From Actinomycetota bacterium (GTDB lineage: Bacteria; Actinomycetota; Aquicultoria; SURF-47), in contig QZJE01000014.1 of assembly GCA_003599235.1 (NCBI GenBank), forward strand, positions 124,001 through 188,000: DNA of 64,000 bases, read 5' to 3'. Positions 15,572-23,387 of this stretch are shown one piece after another (position 1 is the stretch's first letter; every line of letters starts with the position of its first letter). The position numbers were made by a program, and so were the translations under genes. The notes below the pieces were generated by a model, which saw only the letters and a list, made by a program, of their open reading frames with translations, was not told the DNA's origin and made no database searches.

Positions 15572-15976
15572 ATGCCTATGAAATCTATGAAACGAACGGA
15601 AATAGTATTTTCTCTAATCGCTAATGTCTTATTAATGTTTATTGTAAACAATCTTCTAAACTGGAACTTAGCGTTTGTTCTGCCAAAGTTTAAAAATGTT
15701 ATTTGGGCTGCCAATTTGGCTTTTGGAGTAGCCATTCTTGGTTATTTATTTTTATTGATAGCAGACGGATCAAGAAAAGAAGCAGTGACTAAGATTACTA
15801 TTAACCTTTTCTGGCTTAATTTTTCTTATGTTTTGTATCTGGTCTTTCCTTTTGATTTTGCCGCTATCGGTATAGATTGGCTCAATCCTTTACTTAAGTT
15901 CTTAATCGTCTTCAGTATAATAGCTATGATAATCGCTATTCTTATAGAGATTTCCAAAATCACAGGCAAGAAATAA
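15572..15976 (+). CDS. Four-span membrane protein, unknown family
   Basis: I do not recognise this 134-residue protein. Hydrophobic segments lie near residues 10-30, 42-64, 78-96 and 105-127, with a short basic C-terminus (ISKITGKK). An AAGGA lies about ten bases upstream of ATG 15572; a second in-frame ATG follows two codons later. It is between the AlkD-like gene and a tRNA-Ser gene, and may share the transcript of the accessory genes. Confidence 0.55.
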   Translation: MPMKSMKRTEIVFSLIANVLLMFIVNNLLNWNLAFVLPKFKNVIWAANLAFGVAILGYLFLLIADGSRKEAVTKITINLFWLNFSYVLYLVFPFDFAAIGIDWLNPLLKFLIVFSIIAMIIAILIEISKITGKK

Positions 15977-16012
15977 TAGTATCCTCTATAATATTTATTT
16001 GATAAATATTTA

Positions 16013-16102
16013 GGAGGGGTCGCATAGTCTGGCCTAGTGCACACGCTTGGAGAGCGTGAGTCCTTCACGGGACCGAGAGTTCGAATCTCTCCCCCTCCGC
16101 CA
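16013..16102 (+). tRNA. tRNA-Ser (anticodon GGA)
   Basis: Acceptor GGAGGGG/CCCCTCC, anticodon stem CACGC/GCGTG with loop TTGGAGA, so the anticodon is GGA. Long variable arm and encoded CCA. The first half is almost identical to tRNA-Ser(TGA) at 11720, suggesting an old duplication. With the TGA, GCT and CGA genes it completes the serine set. Confidence 0.95.
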
Positions 16103-16186
16103 GTTGGAAAATGTCTTTGTTGGCTCGCCCTCTATCCAAACGGTTATAAGATTGCTAATGGATTAGGGATTAGCCTTGATGATATA

Positions 16187-16600
16187 ATGAAAAAAATTAT
16201 GATAAGATATTTCATTGTTAGCATAATTAGTGGAGTTCTTTTCGGAACCATGGATGGTTTAATTCATGCTAATCCGTACGCCCAAAAACTCTTTGAGGCT
16301 TATAAGCCAATAGCCAAAACTTCTATTAATGTACCGGCAGGAATACTAATAGACCTTGTTTACGGTTTTGTAATGGCTGGTCTATTTCTTCTCCTTTATA
16401 AGAGTTTACCAGGTGAAACGGGTTTATTGAAAGGATTAAGCTTTGCGGGTATTGCTTGGTTTTTTCGTGTGGTAATGGCAGCCGCTTCTTCGTGGATGAT
16501 GTTTAATATTCCAATAAGCGCTTCAGTATATTCACTCGTCGCAGGTTTAGGAGAAATGATAGTGTTGGGAGTTGTGTTTGGGTCAACATCAAAACCTTAA
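16187..16600 (+). CDS. Small membrane protein, unknown
   Basis: About 137 residues with four predicted membrane spans (FIVSIISGVLFGTMDG, GILIDLVYGFVMAGLFLLLY, GLSFAGIAWFFRVVMAA and LVAGLGEMIVLGVVFG). No family recognised with confidence. A longer frame runs back through the tRNA-Ser gene and is not coding. A TATAAT box (16183-16188) overlaps ATG 16187, so the ATG at 16199 may be used on a leaderless mRNA; there is no Shine-Dalgarno for either. Confidence 0.5.
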   Translation: MKKIMIRYFIVSIISGVLFGTMDGLIHANPYAQKLFEAYKPIAKTSINVPAGILIDLVYGFVMAGLFLLLYKSLPGETGLLKGLSFAGIAWFFRVVMAAASSWMMFNIPISASVYSLVAGLGEMIVLGVVFGSTSKP

Positions 16601-16626
16601 ACCTTGGTCGGTTAGGGAGAAATAAT

Positions 16627-16881
16627 ATGACAAAAATTAAACGCAGTTGGGATCTTATTTCGGAAGAAAAAAGAAGAGCGACGACAAAAGCGATTATTGA
16701 TTTTTTTCAAACAGAACACAGTGAAGAAATTGGTATTATCGCCGCAGAAAATGTTTTGAATTTCATGCTGGAAACACTCGCTCCTGATATATACAACAAA
16801 GGCATAGAGGATACATTAAATCTTGTTAAAAAAAGTTTTGAGAACATGGAACTAGATATCAATGCGCTTTTGAAAAAATGA
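16627..16881 (+). CDS. DUF2164 family protein
   Basis: An 84-residue protein matching DUF2164: SEEKRRATTKAIIDFF near the N-terminus, EEIGIIAAENVLNFMLE and the APDIYNKGIEDT segment. GGGAGA lies at good distance before the ATG. The function of the family is unknown. It lies in the accessory stretch after tRNA-Ser(GGA). Confidence 0.7.
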   Translation: MTKIKRSWDLISEEKRRATTKAIIDFFQTEHSEEIGIIAAENVLNFMLETLAPDIYNKGIEDTLNLVKKSFENMELDINALLKK

Positions 16882-17023
16882 CATCGCGTGTTAAAAGAAA
16901 GTAAACCAGACAAACAAGAATTAATAAAACTGTAGAGATGGCAAACAATAACGAAAAATTAAGCGATTTATAATCAAGCGAATATTTACAAAAAACCAAG
17001 CGATATATTAAAATACTAATATT

Positions 17024-17512
17024 ATGAACAAACAAGCACAAAATGATGGGTGTTGCCCAAAATTCAATCCGGAGAAATGGGACCAAAAAACATTTAATTG
17101 GGAAAACAAAAATTTTATCATGGAGACCATCCCGACGTTTCTTCACATACCCTTACCTAGTATGATTGGTAAAAAGGTTGCTAAAATGGTCAAAGCGGCC
17201 GAAGATGAGCAAAAAACAGAAGCCGACGAAGAGGTATTGTTATTGTTCCGCGATCCTAGCGCTTTTAAATCTGAGATATATTTATCTGTTACTGGTTCTG
17301 TGCAAGGCGCAAATAATTCAAATATTTCCGGCACATTTATCAGTAAAGTTTTTTCTGGTCCCTATAACGCTATTCCTAAGTTCATCAAGCAAATGACTAA
17401 ATATTTGGCTACTCAAGGAAATAAAGCAAAAGATTATTATGTCCATTATGCTTATTGCCCAAAATGCGCTAAAAAGTATGGCAATTATATGATCTTATTT
17501 GCGGAAGTTTAA
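17024..17512 (+). CDS. Hypothetical protein of a Cys-containing 'hydrolase-like' family
   Basis: 162 residues. It begins with a CCPKFNPEKWD motif and ends with YAYCPKCAKKYGNYMILFAEV, a pattern I recall from a small family loosely annotated as hydrolase in other bacteria; no catalytic motif is evident to me. The two Cys pairs could bind a metal. The middle (YLSVTGSVQGANNSNISGTF and FSGPYNAIPKFIKQM) resembles a GyrI-like effector fold by strand pattern only. Function unknown. Confidence 0.6.
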   Translation: MNKQAQNDGCCPKFNPEKWDQKTFNWENKNFIMETIPTFLHIPLPSMIGKKVAKMVKAAEDEQKTEADEEVLLLFRDPSAFKSEIYLSVTGSVQGANNSNISGTFISKVFSGPYNAIPKFIKQMTKYLATQGNKAKDYYVHYAYCPKCAKKYGNYMILFAEV

Positions 17513-17591
17513 TTTAGATAAGCAGAAAGTTTGTAATCGAAATCGGTATCAGTATCCGTTTCTTCATATTCTAATCTGATTAAAAAATAAT

Positions 17592-18248
17592 ATGAAAATC
17601 ATAAGTCAACTAGAAGCAAATAAAGGGACAGTTTCTTCTGCTCTTGGAAAAGCTTTGGCAAAAAAAGTTCTTGAGGGTGATTTGGATATCCTTAATGAGG
17701 CCATTGAACTCTGTACTTTCGACTTAATCAACGAAAAAACAAAACATATTAGGGCAGGAGCTGCAAAGATTGTTGAACTGGTTGCTGAGAAAAAACCAGA
17801 GCTTATGGCACCATTTCTAGAAAAATTATTACCAGCTCTTACTGTCAAAGAACCTCAAACGCGTTGGATGATTATTAGAACCATGGGCTTCTGCGCCCCG
17901 CTAAACAAGAAAACCGCTAAGAAAGCTATCTCTTTTGCCAGACAATATATAAAAGAAAACGAGGGGTTATGCATAGTAAGTTCTGCAGACCTTTTTCTGG
18001 GCGATTTTGGGGCAATTTCTTCCAAAGACGCAGAACTGGTATTTCCTTATCTTGAAGAATCATCACAAAATGTCATACTTAATGAGCAGGATTGGTTAAT
18101 GGAATCTTTCATAAAAATTTTCAAGTTAGTCAATGATGATTGTAGGGGAAAAATTACTAAATTTGCTAAACAATGGACTAGTCATTCAAGAAAAAGTACA
18201 CAGGCTAGAGCAAATAAATTATTAAAACTAACAGAAGAACACGGATAA
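17592..18248 (+). CDS. HEAT-repeat protein, unknown function
   Basis: 218 residues, nearly all alpha-helical, with repeated pairs such as IRAGAAKIVELVAEKKPEL and TRWMIIRTMGFCAPLN, consistent with HEAT/ARM repeats. No catalytic motif is seen. No clear Shine-Dalgarno precedes the ATG. It is followed by a DUF1801 gene after 6 bases and is likely co-transcribed with it. A scaffold or DNA-binding role comparable with AlkD-like proteins is possible but unproven. Confidence 0.6.
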   Translation: MKIISQLEANKGTVSSALGKALAKKVLEGDLDILNEAIELCTFDLINEKTKHIRAGAAKIVELVAEKKPELMAPFLEKLLPALTVKEPQTRWMIIRTMGFCAPLNKKTAKKAISFARQYIKENEGLCIVSSADLFLGDFGAISSKDAELVFPYLEESSQNVILNEQDWLMESFIKIFKLVNDDCRGKITKFAKQWTSHSRKSTQARANKLLKLTEEHG

Positions 18249-18254
18249 AAATAT

Positions 18255-18587
18255 ATGGATAAGAAAATTACCGCCTATATAGAAAAACAAAAATCTCCAC
18301 AAAAAGAAATCTGTCAAAAATTACGAGGAATTATTTTTGCCACATTTCCAAAAATAAATGAGGAAATGAAATGGAGTGTACCTGCTTTTGGCGGTGGCAA
18401 ATTTTATATCGTGGCTTTAAAAGACCACGTTAACCTGGGTTTTTCAAAAACGGGGTTAAGCAAAGAGGAACTATCTCTTTTTGATGGCGAAGCCAAAACG
18501 ATGATGAATATTCAAATCAGCTCGCTTAAAGATATTGATAACAAGAAAATTGTAAAGCTGTTAAAATTAGTTAACGCTAAAAGCTAA
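18255..18587 (+). CDS. DUF1801 (YdhG-like) family protein
   Basis: 110 residues. Family features are the N-terminal helix ending in LRGIIFATFPKINEEMKWSVPAF, a glycine-rich turn, and IVALKDHVNLGFSKTG. DUF1801 is a small alpha/beta domain of unknown biochemical function, related by fold to frataxin-like/YdhG proteins. It sits in a row of small accessory genes. Confidence 0.75.
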   Translation: MDKKITAYIEKQKSPQKEICQKLRGIIFATFPKINEEMKWSVPAFGGGKFYIVALKDHVNLGFSKTGLSKEELSLFDGEAKTMMNIQISSLKDIDNKKIVKLLKLVNAKS

Positions 18588-18602
18588 AAACTAGGCGGCA
18601 AA

Positions 18603-19049
18603 ATGGATTTAAACAATATTGCTTACTGTGGGCTATTTTGTGGAGGTTGCCCCAATCATACCGGAGTAATTGCCGACTTATCGCGTGACCTGCGCAAAGA
18701 ACTAAGAACTTATCGTTTTGATAAGACCGCAGAAGAGCTCTCTAAAATGTCATTCTTCAAAGAATTCAAAAAATACTCAGATTGCTATGAAGTATTGGGA
18801 GCAATGGTAAAAATGAGATGTAAAAACGGGTGCAGAAAAGGTGGCGGCAACCCATTTTGCAAAATAAGAAAATGCGCCCAAAAGAAAGAATTAACTGGTT
18901 GTTGGGAATGCGGTGATTTTTTATCCTGCGATAAGCTGAAATCTCTAGAACCAAACCATGGTAAAGCGCATATCAAAAACCTCAAGACGCTTAAGAAGGT
19001 TGGCCCAAAAAACTTTACGGGAAAAAATGCTTTTTGGTATGCCGTTTAA
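18603..19049 (+). CDS. DUF3795 family cysteine-rich protein
   Basis: 148 residues with about a dozen Cys. The family start IAYCGLFCGGCPNHTG is clear, followed by MRCKNGCRKGGGNPFCKIRKC and CWECGDFLSC. DUF3795 proteins are thought to bind zinc or another metal; the function is unknown. AGGCGG precedes the ATG. Common in anaerobes and archaea. Confidence 0.8.
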   Translation: MDLNNIAYCGLFCGGCPNHTGVIADLSRDLRKELRTYRFDKTAEELSKMSFFKEFKKYSDCYEVLGAMVKMRCKNGCRKGGGNPFCKIRKCAQKKELTGCWECGDFLSCDKLKSLEPNHGKAHIKNLKTLKKVGPKNFTGKNAFWYAV

Positions 19050-19091
19050 GAGGGTAAAATATAAGAGTAATCGAAAATATTTATAACGAAC

Positions 19092-19463
19092 ATGAGATTA
19101 TTAACACGTTGGTTTATATCTGGATTATCCCTATTTCTAGCTGCCTGGTTAGTTCCGGGAATTACTGTTGCGGGCGAAGGCTGGATAGTTTATGCCATTA
19201 TGGCTGTTATTTTAGGGCTGCTAAATGCTATTGTGCGCCCCATTGTTAAGTTCTTCTCCATTCCGGCTCTAATACTTACCTTTGGCCTCTTCATCCTAGT
19301 AATCAATGCCTTGATGTTATGGCTAGCCTCTTCTGTTGCTACTAATATTTTTGGAGTCGGATTCTACGTCGACAGCTTCAAAGATGCTTTTTGGGGAAGC
19401 TTAATAATCACTATCGTAACTGCTCTTCTCTCAGGCTTAGTTAAAGAAAAAGATAATGATTAA
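19092..19463 (+). CDS. Phage-holin-superfamily-IV-like membrane protein
   Basis: 123 residues with four membrane spans, matching the widespread PF04020 family: LLTRWFISGLSLFLAAWLVPG, AIMAVILGLLNAIVRPIVK, FSIPALILTFGLFILVINAL and FWGSLIITIVTALLSGLV. Despite the name, these are chromosomal proteins of unknown role in most bacteria and no other phage genes are nearby. Confidence 0.82.
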   Translation: MRLLTRWFISGLSLFLAAWLVPGITVAGEGWIVYAIMAVILGLLNAIVRPIVKFFSIPALILTFGLFILVINALMLWLASSVATNIFGVGFYVDSFKDAFWGSLIITIVTALLSGLVKEKDND

Positions 19464-19535
19464 GCCTAAATAAAGGTAGCAAAAAACCTACTTGTAGTTT
19501 AATATATCTAATAAATATCAAACTCAAAGGTTTAG

Positions 19536-20627
19536 ATGAAAAATTTAGTAATAGGTGACTTAATTGCAAAGCTTCCAATCATCCAAGGTGGTATGGGTGT
19601 AGGTATTTCTATGTCTGGACTGGCATCGGCGGTAGCTAATGAAGGCGGCATTGGAGTGATATCTGTTGCCGATGTCGGCATAGACGAACCTGATGTAGAA
19701 GAAAACTATTTAGGCGCTAATATTAGAGGCCTTAGAAAAGAGATTAGAAAAGCTAAGTCGGCCACCCAGGGGATCCTTGGGGTAAACATCATGGTAGCTC
19801 TGTCTAACTTTGCCGATATGGTCACTACCTCTATCGAGGAAAAGATCGATATTATTTTCTCAGGTGCCGGCCTTCCCTTAAGTCTTCCAAAGTTCTTAAA
19901 AGAAGGCTCAAAAACCAAGCTTGTGCCCATTGTATCGTCAGGACGAGCTGCAAAATTAATTTGTGAGAAATGGCTTCAAAAATATAACTATCTTCCTGAT
20001 GCCGTAGTAGTAGAAGGCCCCATGGCCGGTGGCCATCTTGGCTTTAAGGCCGAAGAAATAGACAGTCCCAGCAATAAGCTGGAAAAACTAGTAAAAGATG
20101 TTGTAAAAGCAGTAAAGGCTTATAAAGATAAGAAAAAAATCCCGGTAATTGCTGCCGGAGGCATATATACCGGCGAGGATATTCATAAGTTTTTTAAATT
20201 GGGTGCCGACGGCGTGCAACTAGGAACGCGTTTTGTAGCCACCGAAGAATGTGATGCTTCCGACGATTTTAAGCAAGCCTTTATCGATGCCAAAAAAGAA
20301 GACGTCACTATTATTAAAAGTCCGGTGGGAATGCCAGGGCGGGCTTTAAAAAATAAATTTCTAGATGATGTGGGCAAGGGAAAGAAAAAGCCTTTCAAAT
20401 GCCCTTACCGGTGTATTAGAACCTGTAGAGTTAAAAACAGCCCGTATTGTATCGCTTTGGCTTTGATTAACGCCAAAAGAGGAGACTTAAAAAACGGCTT
20501 TGCTTTTGCCGGATCTAATGCTTACCGTGTTAAAGAAATTGTGTCGGTTAAAAAGCTTATCAATACCTTGGTTTTAGAATACGAAAAAGCAGCTAGAGCC
20601 TCTTCAACCTCTGCCGTTACTACATAA
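19536..20627 (+). CDS. Nitronate monooxygenase / FabK-like FMN enzyme
   Basis: A TIM-barrel flavoprotein of the 2-nitropropane dioxygenase family. Flavin-binding elements are IQGGMGVGIS, GPMAGGHLG and IAAGGIYTGEDI, followed by GADGVQLGTRFVATEECD. The C-terminal extension contains several Cys (KCPYRCIRTCRVKNSPYC), seen in a subset of the family and possibly a metal site. It could be nitronate monooxygenase or an enoyl-ACP reductase (FabK); no fab genes are adjacent. Its end overlaps the convergent protease gene by 8 bases. Confidence 0.85.
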   Translation: MKNLVIGDLIAKLPIIQGGMGVGISMSGLASAVANEGGIGVISVADVGIDEPDVEENYLGANIRGLRKEIRKAKSATQGILGVNIMVALSNFADMVTTSIEEKIDIIFSGAGLPLSLPKFLKEGSKTKLVPIVSSGRAAKLICEKWLQKYNYLPDAVVVEGPMAGGHLGFKAEEIDSPSNKLEKLVKDVVKAVKAYKDKKKIPVIAAGGIYTGEDIHKFFKLGADGVQLGTRFVATEECDASDDFKQAFIDAKKEDVTIIKSPVGMPGRALKNKFLDDVGKGKKKPFKCPYRCIRTCRVKNSPYCIALALINAKRGDLKNGFAFAGSNAYRVKEIVSVKKLINTLVLEYEKAARASSTSAVTT

Positions 20628-21486
20628 TATCACTCGAACTGCCTTTATCTTTTTTTCTTTGCGGCTCAGGAGTGTAGGGAACCGGGATATATTCAACCGA
20701 CGGCCTGGACTGCGGTGCTTGAGGATAAAGATCCATCAACTCATAAATCTGATTAGGTATTTGGGTATTTACTTTAATGCCAATTGCTTCTAATTTTTCG
20801 GGTGAAAGAGGAAAGTCGTGAGTAAACCTGCCGGTGGTGATGTACTCGGCGATTCTTTTTGATTTCTGTTTATCCATCCCCTTATTCTCAAGAAGTTCTA
20901 GCACTAATCTCTTTACCTGAACAGAAGCTTTAGCTGCTAAATCTAGTAAGACCAGGGTTTCATCCTTCATCTTTTCTGTCGGTTTAATTTGGGGTAATTT
21001 GATAAGAGAAGTTGCCGGACCAATGTTGCCTAATTGCGGGTCAACCGGGCCTAAAACCGCATTTTCATCCATTAATATCTCGTTAGCTACTAGGGAGATT
21101 AAAGTTCCGCCGCTCATAGCATAGTGGGGAACGATAATATTTACATAAGATTTGTGGCGTTGCAAAGCTCTTGCTATCTGCTCTGAAGCTAGCACTAGGC
21201 CTCCGGGAGTGTGAATAATTAAGTCAATTGGCGTTGTCTGCGGGGTAAAACGAATGGCTCTTAAGATTTTTTCTGAATCCTCAACTGTTATGTAGCGGAT
21301 AAGAGGGATGCCAAGCAGAGAAAGAGCTTCCTGGCGGTGGATTAGAGTTATTACTCTGCTGCCTCGGGTTTTTTCAATCTCCCGAATTAAACGAAAACGC
21401 CTAAGCATTATCATCCGGCGTCTAAGTGACGGGATGATAAAAAATAGTAGAAAGATAACAAAAAACAATAGGTCCGTGGTACTCAT
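20620..21486 (-). CDS. Membrane-anchored ClpP-class serine protease (SDH/SppA-like)
   Basis: Belongs to the serine dehydrogenase proteinase family (PF01972), ClpP/crotonase fold. An N-terminal membrane span covers residues 4-20. The oxyanion loop is HTPGG near residue 105, the catalytic Ser is in HYAMSGGTL near 138, and VLGPVDPQLGN follows. About 288 residues with a Pro-rich tail. The likely role is membrane protein quality control. Divergent from the AAA ATPase gene. Confidence 0.85.
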   Translation of the reverse strand: MSTTDLLFFVIFLLFFIIPSLRRRMIMLRRFRLIREIEKTRGSRVITLIHRQEALSLLGIPLIRYITVEDSEKILRAIRFTPQTTPIDLIIHTPGGLVLASEQIARALQRHKSYVNIIVPHYAMSGGTLISLVANEILMDENAVLGPVDPQLGNIGPATSLIKLPQIKPTEKMKDETLVLLDLAAKASVQVKRLVLELLENKGMDKQKSKRIAEYITTGRFTHDFPLSPEKLEAIGIKVNTQIPNQIYELMDLYPQAPQSRPSVEYIPVPYTPEPQRKKDKGSSSDIM

Positions 21487-21527
21487 AAATATTATTGTTC
21501 CTTTTGCTTTGAAAAATAAACCACTGC

Positions 21528-21533
21528 TATAAT
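21528..21533 (+). promoter_or_regulatory. Promoter of the AAA ATPase gene, leaderless type
   Basis: TATAAT at 21528-21533 with -35 TTGCTT at 21504-21509 (18-base spacer). The ATG follows seven bases after the -10, so transcription would start at or within a base or two of the start codon. Confidence 0.6.
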
Positions 21534-21540
21534 ATTCATA

Positions 21541-22989
21541 ATGGAAGATATCGAAGTACTTATTTCATCACACAGCACCCTAATAGCAGTAGAAACAGTC
21601 GAAGAAGAACGCTTAGAGCAGCTTATCAAGCAGATTGCTTGGAGGCTTAACCTGCCTTGTTATACCTGGGATGTAAATACTGGCCTGATTGTAATGGGCG
21701 GCAACTCTCCTATCTATAAAACTCAGGACGCTTTAGTAGCTCTAGGAAATGTGGCCACTATTAAATCAGGACTTTTTCTTTTTAAAGACCTTCAACACTG
21801 CTTAGAAGACCCTAAAATCATTAGGAAATTAAAAGAGATAGCTAAGCCCTTAATCAGCGAAAAAACTATAATTTTTGTTTCTAACACCGAAGACTATCCC
21901 GAAGAGCTACAAGATACTTTGGTTACATACAAAATGCCCCTACCCACTGAAGAGCAGTTAAGAGAAATATTAAACCGTTTTCTAAAAACTATGCCCCAAG
22001 TAAGAATTAGCTTGTCTGATACCGAAATGAACAGTCTAATAAATAACTTAAAAGGGCTAACGGCTATCGAGGCTAAAAGAGCCATAAATGAAGCGGTAAT
22101 TCTTGATAAAAGCTTAGACAAGGAAGACTTAAAAACAGTGGCAGATTTAAAAAAGAAGTTTATAGAAAAAGAGCAGTTGGTAGAATATACCTCGCCTGAG
22201 GAAAACTTTAACATCGTTGGCGGCCTGCCCAATTTAAAAAAATGGATGGCCCAACGAAAAGTAGCTTTTGGAAAAAATCAATATAACCTGCCGGCTCCTA
22301 AAGGAATTCTTTTAATAGGCATCCCCGGATGTGGAAAAACACTTTGTGCCAGAGCCATCGCCAATGAACTTAATCTTGGCCTCATCAAGTTTAACCCCGC
22401 TAATTTATACAGCAAATTTATCGGCGAATCAGAAGAGAATTTTCAAAAAGTAATCAAACTAACCGAGAGTTTGGCTCCTATAGTGATGTTGATAGACGAA
22501 GTAGAAAAAGTAATGCCTAATAGTAGCAGCTCAGACAGCGATGGAGGTTTAAGCAAACGGCTATTTGGAACCTTTTTAGGCTGGATGCAAGACAAAAAGG
22601 AATCAGTCTTTGTCGTGGCTACCAGCAATGATATACAATCTCTGCCGCCAGAGTTCAGTCGTCAGGGCCGCTTCGATGAAGTTTTCTTTGTGGATTTACC
22701 TACCAGAGAAGAACGTCGAGATATCTTAAATATCCATTTAAAAAGGCGGAATATTAATATTGAAGTTATTGACACCAATGAAATCGCTGATCTAACTGAA
22801 GGTTTTTCAGGTTCAGAATTGGAGCAATTAATCCTATCGTCTATGTATTCGGTTGCCTCAACTTCAGGCAATATCTCAAATGAAATAATTAAAGAAGAGA
22901 TTAAAAAAACTATGCCCTTAAGCAAACGCAGTCCTGAAGAAATCGAGTCGTTGAGGCTTTGGGCTAAAACTCACTGTATCGAAGCCTAA
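21541..22989 (+). CDS. AAA+ ATPase, Ycf46-like
   Basis: 482 residues. The N-terminal 220 residues form a degenerate P-loop-like domain; the C-terminal AAA module has Walker A GIPGCGKT near residue 261, Walker B VMLIDEVEK near 318, sensor VVATSNDIQSLP and arginine finger RQGRFDEVFFV. This layout matches Ycf46, which in cyanobacteria is linked to CO2 use; the role elsewhere is unknown. It is predicted to be translated from a leaderless mRNA. Confidence 0.82.
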   Translation: MEDIEVLISSHSTLIAVETVEEERLEQLIKQIAWRLNLPCYTWDVNTGLIVMGGNSPIYKTQDALVALGNVATIKSGLFLFKDLQHCLEDPKIIRKLKEIAKPLISEKTIIFVSNTEDYPEELQDTLVTYKMPLPTEEQLREILNRFLKTMPQVRISLSDTEMNSLINNLKGLTAIEAKRAINEAVILDKSLDKEDLKTVADLKKKFIEKEQLVEYTSPEENFNIVGGLPNLKKWMAQRKVAFGKNQYNLPAPKGILLIGIPGCGKTLCARAIANELNLGLIKFNPANLYSKFIGESEENFQKVIKLTESLAPIVMLIDEVEKVMPNSSSSDSDGGLSKRLFGTFLGWMQDKKESVFVVATSNDIQSLPPEFSRQGRFDEVFFVDLPTREERRDILNIHLKRRNINIEVIDTNEIADLTEGFSGSELEQLILSSMYSVASTSGNISNEIIKEEIKKTMPLSKRSPEEIESLRLWAKTHCIEA

Positions 22990-23019
22990 TCTGCACTATA
23001 AATTAATTTCATTCTTGGA

Positions 23020-23025
23020 TATAAT
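23020..23025 (+). promoter_or_regulatory. -10 box for the SRP RNA gene
   Basis: TATAAT, ending eight bases before the predicted 5' end of the SRP RNA at 23034; the -35 region is AT-rich with no clear TTGACA. Confidence 0.55.
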
Positions 23026-23033
23026 CTTAGTTT

Positions 23034-23303
23034 GACCGTGCTAGGCGGGGAGTCAGCGGTGCCCTGTACCCGCAATCCGCTATAGCGGGGCTGAATTCCT
23101 GTTCGCGATTCGCCCAAGCAAGCCTGGCCGAACTAGAGAAGTGTTGAAACCTTGGTCCTGCGTGGGCAGGACTTACAAACCCCGTCAGGTCCGGAAGGAA
23201 GCAGCGGTAAGTAGGACCCCTGTACGCCGTAGGGAAGCTAGGGTGGAACTTAGCTGGCTCGAGCTTCAGTTACTTGGACGCAACCAAGAGCAGGTGCACG
23301 GTC
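23034..23303 (+). ncRNA. ffs: Signal recognition particle RNA, large form
   Basis: About 270 nt. The conserved domain IV core GTCAGGTCCGGAAGGAAGCA (binding site of Ffh) lies near 23184. The ends GACCGTGC and GCACGGTC pair, which sets the boundaries. The 5' part, GGTGCCCTGTACCCGCAATC and GCTGAATTCCTG, matches the large SRP RNA with an Alu domain typical of actinobacteria and chloroflexi. It fills most of the 400-base gap between the AAA ATPase gene and dnaX; many genomes place it just upstream of dnaX. Confidence 0.93.
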
Positions 23304-23307
23304 TTAT

Positions 23308-23340
23308 TAGAGATTAGAGGCTAGAGGTTAGAGACTAGTT
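23308..23340. repeat. Degenerate heptad-like repeat AGAG(A/G)TTAG
   Basis: AGAGATTAGAGGCTAGAGGTT and following bases form four loose copies of a 7-8 base unit between the SRP RNA and dnaX. Similar short-period tracts occur at 24528, 26417, 36000, 36164 and 59920. Confidence 0.5.
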
Positions 23341-23387
23341 TTCAAATGGATACAAACCGCTCAATGGGATTTGAATAGGGAGACTGC

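Noticed and set aside
13825..16102. tRNA-Ser genes as attachment sites of an integrated element
   Set aside because: All tRNA genes are complete, no duplicated 3' tRNA segment or integrase gene is visible within the accessory region.
16037..16186. N-terminal extension of the 16187 gene through tRNA-Ser
   Set aside because: These codons overlap the tRNA gene; the membrane protein starts at 16187 or 16199.
19092..19463. Holin-like gene as a prophage remnant
   Set aside because: The PF04020-type protein is a common chromosomal membrane protein and no other phage gene is nearby.
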